From an uncultured Clostridium sp. (GTDB lineage Bacteria; Bacillota; Clostridia; TANB77; CAG-508): DNA of 45,865 bases. Below the pieces are notes generated by a model. That model searched no databases, had not been told where the DNA came from, and worked only from the letters and a program-made list of their open reading frames with translations. The translations under genes were made by a program, and so were the position numbers. The stretch covers positions 1-45,865 of the forward strand of contig CAMTJT010000014.1 in the NCBI GenBank assembly GCA_947073285.1, read 5' to 3'. Positions 8,388 to 14,301 of the stretch are shown here, piece after piece (the first letter of the stretch is position 1; every line of letters starts with the position of its first letter).

Positions 8388-8708
8388 AAATCTCCTTTTA
8401 CTTCGCGAAGTTATTTATATTTTTCCTAGGTTAATCCAATGTTAACATAATATAAAACTAAAAACAAAAAAGTATGCTGTTGCATAACATGCGACAAAGT
8501 TAAGTAAAAACAAAACTATATAGTATAAAAAAGAAGAAAAGTTGCATCTAGTGTGACAAATTTAGCCATATTATTTTTGATTTAAGTTAAAATCAGTGAC
8601 AAATAGGGAAGGTTCATAAGTTTGTTGATTTTTATGCAACTAAAAAAAACAACAGAAAGACCATAGATGTTTTGCATCTATGGTTTCTATCAGATATTTG
8701 TTCAAATT
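8388..8708. other. Regulatory gap of the integrated element, no gene seen
   Basis: This stretch separates the xis-int operon from the XRE gene. It holds the XRE terminator (8661-8683), a perfect palindrome CTTCGCGAAG near 8400, several GTTGCAT/GCATAACATGC-like words and AT-rich sequence that must contain the leftward promoter. Some of these may be XRE operators, but I could not identify one with confidence. Confidence 0.45.
8661..8683 (-). terminator. Terminator of the XRE regulator gene
   Basis: Perfect 9-bp stem CCATAGATG/CATCTATGG with a 5-nt loop. On the minus strand it is followed by a T-rich tract. Confidence 0.75.
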
Positions 8709-9431
8709 TTATAAGTTAATAACATATTCTTCTATGGTATTATTAAGCATATCCCAGTATTGTGTAGTGGCAATGCTTTGTAGTTCTTTAGAGCCAATTT
8801 TTAATTCTTCAAATAGTTGAACTAAGTTTTTTTCTGATGTTATTAATTCTTTTGTGATAATACATTTTCTGGCAGTTGGTTTATGTGTATAATTTGCTAC
8901 GCCTAAAAACATACCATAATACTTATTGTCTTTTTTAGAGTGTAAATCTATTTCTATTTGAAATTTATCAAGTCCAGGATTGCTAATAGCATTTGTTAAG
9001 CAGAAAAATGCTGTATTATAACTACTTTCTAAAACGCCAGTATATTCTTGTTTATACTTATTGTTAGTTAGTCCATTTTTCATTAGAACATGGTTAGAAT
9101 ACTTATTTTCTGTTATTTCTAAACTTGAAATAACAATTCCATTTTTGCTAATGTAGTATAAATAAAGTAAGTTGTTGTTAAAAGGATTTTTATTACTATC
9201 TTTTTCTACTGTGTGCATTAAACTGGTGCAGATATCGTTAAAGTCAATATTAAAAACATTACAAATCTCAATTATAGTAGGAACATCAAGAACAATTTCA
9301 TTATTTTCATATCTAGCAATTGTAGCTTTACTTTTTCCAATAGCCATTCCTAAATCTTCCGCACTCATGTTAGCAGATTTTCTGTAATATCTTATCATTT
9401 TTCCTATGTTTTCTATATTGGTATCGTACAT
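8709..9431 (-). CDS. XRE-family transcriptional regulator of the element
   Basis: A 240-aa regulator. An N-terminal Cro/CI helix-turn-helix (GKMIRYYRKSANMSAEDLG then IGKSKATIARYENNEI) is joined to a C-terminal domain of about 170 aa that I do not recognise. It has no LexA/CI-type self-cleavage motif that I can see. It probably controls excision genes. The start at 9431 is chosen because the GGGAGG site lies 8 nt upstream; a longer frame to 9449 would bury that site in the coding region. It is divergent from the small RNA promoter at 9518. Confidence 0.85.
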   Translation of the reverse strand: MYDTNIENIGKMIRYYRKSANMSAEDLGMAIGKSKATIARYENNEIVLDVPTIIEICNVFNIDFNDICTSLMHTVEKDSNKNPFNNNLLYLYYISKNGIVISSLEITENKYSNHVLMKNGLTNNKYKQEYTGVLESSYNTAFFCLTNAISNPGLDKFQIEIDLHSKKDNKYYGMFLGVANYTHKPTARKCIITKELITSEKNLVQLFEELKIGSKELQSIATTQYWDMLNNTIEEYVINL

Positions 9432-9517
9432 AAAAAATACCTCCCACAAGAATAATTATATTGAAAATACAAAGTTTACATAATTATTATAACACGATAG
9501 GTAACATAATTTTACAT

Positions 9518-9546
9518 TTGACAAAATACAAAAATATCTGTATAAT
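9518..9546 (+). promoter_or_regulatory. Promoter of the antisense RNA of the type I toxin locus
   Basis: Consensus TTGACA (9518-9523), a 17-bp spacer and TATAAT (9541-9546). Confidence 0.85.
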
Positions 9547-9552
9547 AAGGAT

Positions 9553-9645
9553 AGAAAATGAGAGCCACAAAGTGGTTACCATAAAAAGTAAAAAAAGTAA
9601 GTCATTGCTCGGGTAAAGCAGAATGACTTATTTTTTATTGCCTAT
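9553..9645 (+). ncRNA. Candidate antitoxin RNA (fst/RNAII-like arrangement)
   Basis: A roughly 90-nt transcript would run from the promoter at 9518-9546 to the bidirectional terminator at about 9597-9637. It is convergent with the small membrane-protein mRNA and complementary to its 3' end, stop codon and terminator loop. This is the layout of par/fst-type type I systems, where the loops of the shared terminator start the RNA-RNA contact. It also contains an 8-codon ORF (ATGAGAGCC...TAA) near its 5' end. Confidence 0.55.
9597..9637. terminator. Bidirectional terminator shared by toxin mRNA and antisense RNA
   Basis: AAGTCATT-GCT / AGC-(AG)-AATGACTT stem with loop CGGGTAA and T/A-runs on both sides. 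It ends both convergent transcripts. Confidence 0.75.
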
Positions 9646-9751
9646 GTAGTAAAAAACAGATGATGATTAACAAGGCAACATTTATGATAGTTACTCCTAC
9701 TAATCCATAGAAAAGTAGGTAAGTGATTTCTAATAAAGCTATTTCTACCAT
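9635..9751 (-). CDS. 38-aa hydrophobic peptide, candidate type I toxin
   Basis: The ATG at 9751-9749 follows a GGGGGTGG-type ribosome binding site. The 38-aa product (MVEIALLEI...LLHRQ) is one transmembrane helix with a short basic tail, as in Fst/TxpA-type toxins that damage the membrane. The mRNA would start near 9855 from a sigma-A promoter, carry a structured leader of about 100 nt (a bulged hairpin just upstream of the ribosome binding site), and end at a terminator shared with a convergent small RNA. This architecture supports a toxin more than the peptide sequence does. A holin-like or regulatory membrane peptide is the alternative. Confidence 0.6.
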   Translation of the reverse strand: MVEIALLEITYLLFYGLVGVTIINVALLIIICFLLHRQ

Positions 9752-9816
9752 ATTAACCACCCCCATATATCAGTCTCACAACGTAAGTCGTGGAGTAATA
9801 TGTATACATCAAAGAG

Positions 9817-9849
9817 CTAAAGGTGGCAACGCACTCTGCTTATTCTCAT
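9817..9849 (-). CDS. Leader ORF of the toxin mRNA (10 codons, MRISRVRCHL)
   Basis: A short ORF starts 12 nt after the -10 box and ends before the leader hairpin. It resembles the start of the smc leader ORF (MRTSRC...) at 23225-23287. Translation is not proven, and there is little room for a ribosome binding site. Confidence 0.3.
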   Translation of the reverse strand: MRISRVRCHL

Positions 9850-9861
9850 TTTCTGTTTATA

Positions 9862-9890
9862 ACTATACAACATTATTCAATAAAATACAA
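9862..9890 (-). promoter_or_regulatory. Promoter of the candidate toxin mRNA
   Basis: On the minus strand, TTGTAT (9885-9890), a 17-bp spacer and TATAGT (9862-9867). It is embedded in a module almost repeated upstream of smc (23274-23345). Confidence 0.7.
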
Positions 9891-9933
9891 GCGAACAAAA
9901 CAAATTTTTGCAAATAATATTTTTATTCTACTA

Positions 9934-10063
9934 TTGCAATTTATAAAAATTATGATATACTTTAGTAAATTGATTGATATTTGTATCAGTCGTTAAAAGA
10001 GAAAAAAGTTGTAGATAACTACGACGTTCGCTCCAAAAATAGTGGCTTTTAGCCACTTTTTTT
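9934..10063 (+). ncRNA. Candidate structured small RNA of about 96 nt
   Basis: A promoter (TTGCAA 9934-9939, 16-bp spacer, TATACT 9956-9961) precedes a gene-free stretch that folds into TGATA-TTTG-TATCA, GTTGTAG-ATAA-CTACGAC and a strong terminator (AGTGGCT-TTT-AGCCACT plus T7, 10041-10063). No ORF with a ribosome binding site is present. The 9 nt GCTCCAAAA near the 3' end also follow the tRNA-Gly T-arm, so this could mark the right end of the integrated element. I know no RNA family that matches. Confidence 0.5.
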
Positions 10064-10064
10064 A

Positions 10065-10183
10065 TTGTATAGGAAAAATCACAGATTTTTCCTATACAAC
10101 AAGGTTAGGTTTCCTTAGGCTGTGCAGTTGCGAAGCAACTTGCACAAGTGTGCGTCGGAAGCTTTGCTTCCGTTAACGCACAC
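10065..10183 (+). repeat. Modular hairpin repeat, copy A (full)
   Basis: Three modules. First, a perfect 16-bp palindrome (TTGTATAGGAAAAATC, loop ACA). Second, after CAAGGTTAGG, a hairpin TGTGCA-GTTGC-GAA-GCAAC-TTGCACA. Third, a nested hairpin GTGTGCGT...ACGCACAC with inner CGGAAGC-TTT-GCTTCCG. Related copies lie at 17234, 29332 and 37696, always intergenic. It resembles BOX/MITE-type repeats of other Gram-positives in design, not in sequence. Confidence 0.75.
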
Positions 10184-10379
10184 CTTTCTTATTTCCCAAT
10201 ATAGAATAAAAATACTTGAAAAAGTAGCCATTTTTCTTTGGCTACTTTTGAAAATAAAAGGGGATGTTTTTCTTTTCTTGTAGTCAGATAACGGAGTAAC
10301 TTGATTTCTAACTACATCTATAATATATCAATGGTATTTGTCCTTTTTGTGAACTGTGAGTGATAAGTTGGAAAAAATT
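10184..10379. other. Gap between repeat copy A and the M23 terminator, no gene seen
   Basis: It contains one hairpin, AAAGTAGCC/GGCTACTTT (10221-10248), that looks like a leftward terminator, and otherwise AT-rich sequence without an ORF that has a ribosome binding site. Confidence 0.5.
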
Positions 10380-10427
10380 AAGACCTCTTTATTTTGCAAT
10401 ATTTTGCTTTTAAAGAGGTCTTCTTTT
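10380..10427 (-). terminator. Terminator of the M23 peptidase gene
   Basis: Perfect 12-bp stem AAGACCTCTTTA/TAAAGAGGTCTT directly at the M23 stop codon, with a leftward AT-rich tail. Confidence 0.8.
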
Positions 10428-11394
10428 ATTCACCATAAATATAATTTTGTGGATTAACTCTTGTACCATTTACTCTTATTTCAAAATGTAAGTGGTTACC
10501 TGTTGAGTTACCTGTTGAACCAACTTTTCCTATAACATCTCCTGCTTTTACTTCTTGCCCTTTTTTTACATTTAATTTACTACAATGTCCATAATAAATC
10601 TCTACATTATTTCCACAGTCTATAATAACTAAATTTCCATAACTTCCTTTATAACCAGACCATGTTACAGTTCCCCCTGCTGCTGCTTTTATTTCGGTTC
10701 CATATGGTGCTGCAATATCTAAGCCTGTGTGATTATATGTTCTAATACTTTCTCTATTTCCAAATCTGGATGTAATTCTACCAGTAATTGGCTTTTGGCT
10801 TAAGTATACACCATTTACAGTAGCATCTTCTATTTCTTGTAGTTCTTCTGCTACTTCTTCTTTGGCTACTTTAACATCTACAATATCATATTCTTCTTTA
10901 TCTTGTGCATATACTTCACTAATTGCTACATTTACTATTTTTGTACTATTTTTATATTCTTCTTGCATTTCAGTAACTAAATTTTCTGCTTCTTCTAAAG
11001 AGTCGACAACTGTTTTTTGCTCACCATCTAAGGTAACTGCATAATATTTGTAAGTAATTTGAGTTTGTTCTTCTATTTTAGCTACTATTTGTTCAAGGTT
11101 TGTTTGTTCTTTTCTACTTACCAATGTAAATTTGTATTCTGGTTCTACCTTAATGTCTACATAAGCAATATTGTTAGTTCCTTCTTTTTCTATCATTTCT
11201 TGCACTTTTTCTTCTAACTCATACTTATTTTTTATATATCCTATTTGCTCTTCTAAAATACTTACACTATAAACTGGTTTGTATTTCATTAGAATTATGG
11301 TCATGACAATAAATAATAAAGCTCCTATTAGATTTATCCATCTAAAAGTTTCTTTTGTATAGTATTTAATTTGTTTATTTAAAATAAACTTCAC
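10426..11394 (-). CDS. Membrane-anchored M23 (LytM-type) peptidase
   Basis: A 322-aa cell-envelope protein. One N-terminal transmembrane helix (about residues 20-37) anchors a stalk of about 150 aa rich in Glu and Val, followed by a C-terminal M23 metallopeptidase domain. Zinc-binding motifs are intact: HTGLDIAAP (near residue 230) and HLHFE (301-305). It probably cuts peptidoglycan crosslinks outside the membrane or serves in division or sporulation, like SpoIIQ or EnvC relatives. The start is uncertain: the GTG at 11394 is only 1 nt from the AGGAG site, while an ATT three codons later is spaced 10 nt. A consensus promoter lies at 11425-11453. Confidence 0.85.
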   Translation of the reverse strand: MKFILNKQIKYYTKETFRWINLIGALLFIVMTIILMKYKPVYSVSILEEQIGYIKNKYELEEKVQEMIEKEGTNNIAYVDIKVEPEYKFTLVSRKEQTNLEQIVAKIEEQTQITYKYYAVTLDGEQKTVVDSLEEAENLVTEMQEEYKNSTKIVNVAISEVYAQDKEEYDIVDVKVAKEEVAEELQEIEDATVNGVYLSQKPITGRITSRFGNRESIRTYNHTGLDIAAPYGTEIKAAAGGTVTWSGYKGSYGNLVIIDCGNNVEIYYGHCSKLNVKKGQEVKAGDVIGKVGSTGNSTGNHLHFEIRVNGTRVNPQNYIYGE

Positions 11395-11424
11395 ACTCCT
11401 TTTTTATTTCACACGACTCTTTTT

Positions 11425-11453
11425 ATTATATCACATATTGTGCTCATTTTCAA
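11425..11453 (-). promoter_or_regulatory. Promoter of the M23 peptidase gene
   Basis: TTGAAA (11448-11453), a 17-bp spacer and TATAAT (11425-11430) on the minus strand. Confidence 0.82.
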
Positions 11454-11583
11454 GTTTTTTATGCATGAAGCTACTATTTATGTAAATTTATAGTTATAAT
11501 TCCTATTTTCTATGTTTTTTTCTATACATTGGATATATGTAAAAATTATAATAACTTTAGATTATTTTGGATTTTGTTTTAGA

Positions 11584-11856
11584 TTATTTTTTCTTTGAAT
11601 TTAAAAAATTTGAAATAATAATAACATTTTCTTTTATTTCATAGATAAGAAGATAATTATATTTTAATGGAACTTTTCTCTTATTTTGATAATAAATAGG
11701 GTAAGCTAATGGAAAAGATGTTAATATTTGTATTTTTTTGAAAAAGTCCTTGAAAAATTTAGAATTAGTTGATAGATAATATTGTTGTAATGTTTGATTA
11801 ATACTCCTTAATTGCCTCTTAGCCTTGCTACTAACTACGATATGATATTTCTTAAT
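11584..11856 (-). CDS. ParE/RelE-type toxin with probable AUU start
   Basis: A 90-codon frame downstream of, and overlapping by 22 nt, the antitoxin-like gene. Its product has the plasmid-stabilisation toxin pattern: KKYHIVVSSKAKRQLRSI at the N-terminus, a helical middle, FPLAYPIYYQNKRKVPLKYN, then strands YLLIYEIKENVIIIS. The frame contains no ATG, GTG or TTG at all. The only sensible start is ATT (11856-11854), 6 nt after a strong GAGGTGA ribosome binding site; a stop codon lies just upstream. AUU starts are known mainly from infC, where they mediate tight control, so low toxin output is a plausible reason. Fusion to the antitoxin by frameshifting is a less likely alternative. Confidence 0.75.
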   Translation of the reverse strand: MKKYHIVVSSKAKRQLRSINQTLQQYYLSTNSKFFKDFFKKIQILTSFPLAYPIYYQNKRKVPLKYNYLLIYEIKENVIIISNFLNSKKK

Positions 11857-12161
11857 ACTTGCTCACCTCTTTTTGCTCTTAACAACCTTTTTGTATTTTG
11901 ATAGTTCTTTTGTTCTTTCATTAATAAATAGCTGTCTTCTTCTAATTTTTTTATTACCTCTCCTAAAGAATACACTCTTCCACTTTCTATCTCTTTTTCT
12001 GCTTCTTCTATTTCTTTTTTTATATATTCCTTATATTCTTTATCTGTCATTTGGCTTATTTTTCTTCTTAATTCTTCTTGTTCTTTGGCATTCCTTTTTG
12101 CCTCTTTTATTTTTTGTGTCGGAATATAATATTTTTTATTTTTAAGAATTTTAATATTCAT
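11835..12161 (-). CDS. Antitoxin-like protein paired with the ParE-type toxin
   Basis: A 108-aa highly charged protein with long helices (EELRRKISQMTDKEYKEYI and EEAEKEIESG), followed by SGRVYSLGEVIKKLEED, which resembles the toxin-binding segment and helix of antitoxins. The AAGGAGG site precedes ATG by 6 nt. Its 3' end overlaps the toxin start, which implies translational coupling. It would neutralise the toxin and repress the operon. The DNA-binding fold is not clear to me. Confidence 0.7.
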   Translation of the reverse strand: MNIKILKNKKYYIPTQKIKEAKRNAKEQEELRRKISQMTDKEYKEYIKKEIEEAEKEIESGRVYSLGEVIKKLEEDSYLLMKEQKNYQNTKRLLRAKRGEQVLRNIIS

Positions 12162-12234
12162 AAGTTCCTCCTTATTTTTTATTTATATTGTACTAAAATT
12201 TTCATTATTATGCAAGTTATTTTGTCTTTCCATT

Positions 12235-12275
12235 AATTTGAGGAGGTGCTTAATCATAAGCACCTCCCCAAATTT
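12235..12275 (-). terminator. Terminator downstream of the 596-aa membrane protein gene
   Basis: 11-bp stem GGAGGTGCTTA/TAAGCACCTCC extended by AATTTG/CAAATT. T-tracts are present but short on the minus strand. Confidence 0.65.
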
Positions 12276-12319
12276 TTGCTTTAGGGTTTCTTATTTAGAA
12301 TCCCTTTTTGGATAAAATC

Positions 12320-14110
12320 TTATTTTGTTTTGCCTAAAAATTCTTCTAACATTTTGGCCTTTTCTTCCTCTGTCATGTTTTCCCAAGTTTCCTGACTAAG
12401 CTCAGGATTTACTTCAATAATCTTGTTGTAATCAGAATCCAAAACAGAGGTATTCTGGTCAAATTCGTCACGCTTTTGCTGTGCCTCTGAAACAGGCATA
12501 CCATATTTCAGGTTGTCAAAACTACTAATATCAACTGTTCCATTTTGGTCGTCAATATATGCAATTCTTATGGTATCACCATCACGTGTGACAGCAAGTT
12601 CGTCTGAAACCAGATAAGAGGCTGTAAAGATTTTTTCTTCTTCTCCTTCTACCACCAAGTAGTAGTAGGTAGAACCATCTTCTACAACAGCGGAAATCCG
12701 CTCCACTACACCTTCATATGTATAGCTGTAAGCTTCATCTGCTCCAACAATCTGGTTTCTGCCGCTCTTAGAAACAACCTGCATGTAACTTCTTTTGGCT
12801 TCTTCCAAGGTGCTTCCTTTTGCTGCTATGCTGTAGTTTTCGACATTGACCATGCTATAGGCTTTAATGAGTCCTTCCTCATCTTTTAGAGAACCCACAT
12901 AAGTGGGAATTCCATTGACATTAGCAGGAAGAGGCTCTGTAGCCTTATAGCCAAAATCTTGTACCAAGCCTTCCGCCGACTTCATGGCTGCACTTTCTGT
13001 TGCTCCACTCATGTAGCTTATAATGGCTTTTTTATTTCTGGTGTTTACCATAATAAAGCCTACACAAGACTCATCGCTCCCTACACTGGTCATACCAGTA
13101 AAATAGTAGCAGTCGCCATCCACAAAAACAGGAATGGTTAAATCTGTTTTTTCTATTTTATCGGTATTAGAAGGATTCCACCAACCACGTACCAATGTAC
13201 CCCAGTTGTTGATTTGACTTTCAACAAATCCTTGAGGCTGTACAATGTCTACCCAATCAGGAACATCGTTCCAAGCATACCAGTTGGTTTCACCAGTTTG
13301 AGCATCTACAATGACCACTCCTGTTGCCTCTGGGCTACCCCAAATAGTACGATTTTCAAAGGTAGTTACTACCCAATAGGGACGCCCTTCATCATTTAAC
13401 TCAAAGGTGTACTCGGTAAGCCCAACTGTTCTGTAGCCTTGGCTACGAATGTACCGCTCTAGGTCATTTCCGAAAAAGGCAGAAGTCTGGTAGAAAATTT
13501 CAATTTTCTCTCCATTAAGCTCAGTTACATAGTTTACCTTATTCGGGTTTGAAGCAGATACTGTAATATAGCCAGGCGTAGAACGGAAAGTATTCCACTT
13601 GAAAAAATCACTATGCTCCAGAGGCGCTACAAAGATAAGCTCCCCATTTACCTGTTGAATACTAGGTGTTCCAAGATTTATTCTAGAACCAAGTGCAATG
13701 TCCTCTCCAATTTTCTTGTCTGCCTGCTTTTTGGCTAATGCCTCATCTACAATAGGAATTTGAGTAAGGTCTATTTGCTTAATCATTTCTTCAAATTTGA
13801 CCTCTTCTACTTCACCTAATTGCTGATACATTTTGGTATCATTAAATATAGCCGAACCTGCAATCCCTCTAATTCCACAGACTACCAAGAGAATGGTTGC
13901 TGTAAGCGCTGGCGCCCACCAGAAGGAACTATCTTCTTTGATACTCGAAAGCCACATTGCGATATTGCATACCACAGCTACGATGCAAAGGCTAATAAAA
14001 AGGAAACCATCAAAGTACGCAAAAGAAAGCGTAGGAAGCAAAAGCTGGTAGGAAAGCCATACGGCTGCTATTGTTAGAACACTTATAGTTGCTTTACTTG
14101 TATTAGACAT
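12320..14110 (-). CDS. Large membrane protein of unknown family, foreign base composition
   Basis: A 596-aa protein with three or four N-terminal hydrophobic segments (within about residues 8-90) and a long, probably extracytoplasmic domain rich in Thr, Tyr and Trp (TFENRTIWGSPEATG, WGTLVRGWWNPSNTDKI). It ends in an acidic helix (MTEEEKAKMLEEFLG). I do not recognise the family. The start at 14110 is chosen because the AGGAGA site overlaps an upstream GTG. Codon use differs from the neighbours: more GC-ending codons, and two in-frame CGG arginine codons (13454-13456, 12698-12700) read without a frameshift. It shares this signature with the SPFH pair at 23.6 kb, which suggests common transfer. 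Confidence 0.8.
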   Translation of the reverse strand: MSNTSKATISVLTIAAVWLSYQLLLPTLSFAYFDGFLFISLCIVAVVCNIAMWLSSIKEDSSFWWAPALTATILLVVCGIRGIAGSAIFNDTKMYQQLGEVEEVKFEEMIKQIDLTQIPIVDEALAKKQADKKIGEDIALGSRINLGTPSIQQVNGELIFVAPLEHSDFFKWNTFRSTPGYITVSASNPNKVNYVTELNGEKIEIFYQTSAFFGNDLERYIRSQGYRTVGLTEYTFELNDEGRPYWVVTTFENRTIWGSPEATGVVIVDAQTGETNWYAWNDVPDWVDIVQPQGFVESQINNWGTLVRGWWNPSNTDKIEKTDLTIPVFVDGDCYYFTGMTSVGSDESCVGFIMVNTRNKKAIISYMSGATESAAMKSAEGLVQDFGYKATEPLPANVNGIPTYVGSLKDEEGLIKAYSMVNVENYSIAAKGSTLEEAKRSYMQVVSKSGRNQIVGADEAYSYTYEGVVERISAVVEDGSTYYYLVVEGEEEKIFTASYLVSDELAVTRDGDTIRIAYIDDQNGTVDISSFDNLKYGMPVSEAQQKRDEFDQNTSVLDSDYNKIIEVNPELSQETWENMTEEEKAKMLEEFLGKTK

Positions 14111-14228
14111 ATTTTTTCTCCTCACTTTTATTGTATTTTCTATGTTGTCTTCGGGAAAAACTAGATTTTATCCTCCTTTCTCATACAGTTTTACTAAAAC
14201 CATATATTGCTATTTGGTTTGCTCTACT

Positions 14229-14257
14229 ATTATATCACGTTTTATGGAAACTTGCAA
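14229..14257 (-). promoter_or_regulatory. Promoter of the 596-aa membrane protein gene
   Basis: TTGCAA (14252-14257), a 17-bp spacer and TATAAT (14229-14234) on the minus strand. Confidence 0.75.
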
Positions 14258-14301
14258 GTTTTTAGAGAAATATGGCTATTTACTGTATGAAAGAAATGAA
14301 A

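Noticed and set aside
9723..9917. Rightward 64-aa ORF across the toxin leader
   Set aside because: It has no ribosome binding site, shows no coding character and runs antisense to the structured leader and promoter of the toxin mRNA.
10031..10038. GCTCCAAAA as the definite right attachment site of the tRNA-Gly element
   Set aside because: Nine matching bases are too few in AT-rich DNA and the T-arm sequence is not repeated. It is kept only as a possibility.
12959..14077. Several rightward ORFs opposite the 596-aa gene
   Set aside because: They are shadows in a gene of higher GC content, with no ribosome binding sites or family resemblance.
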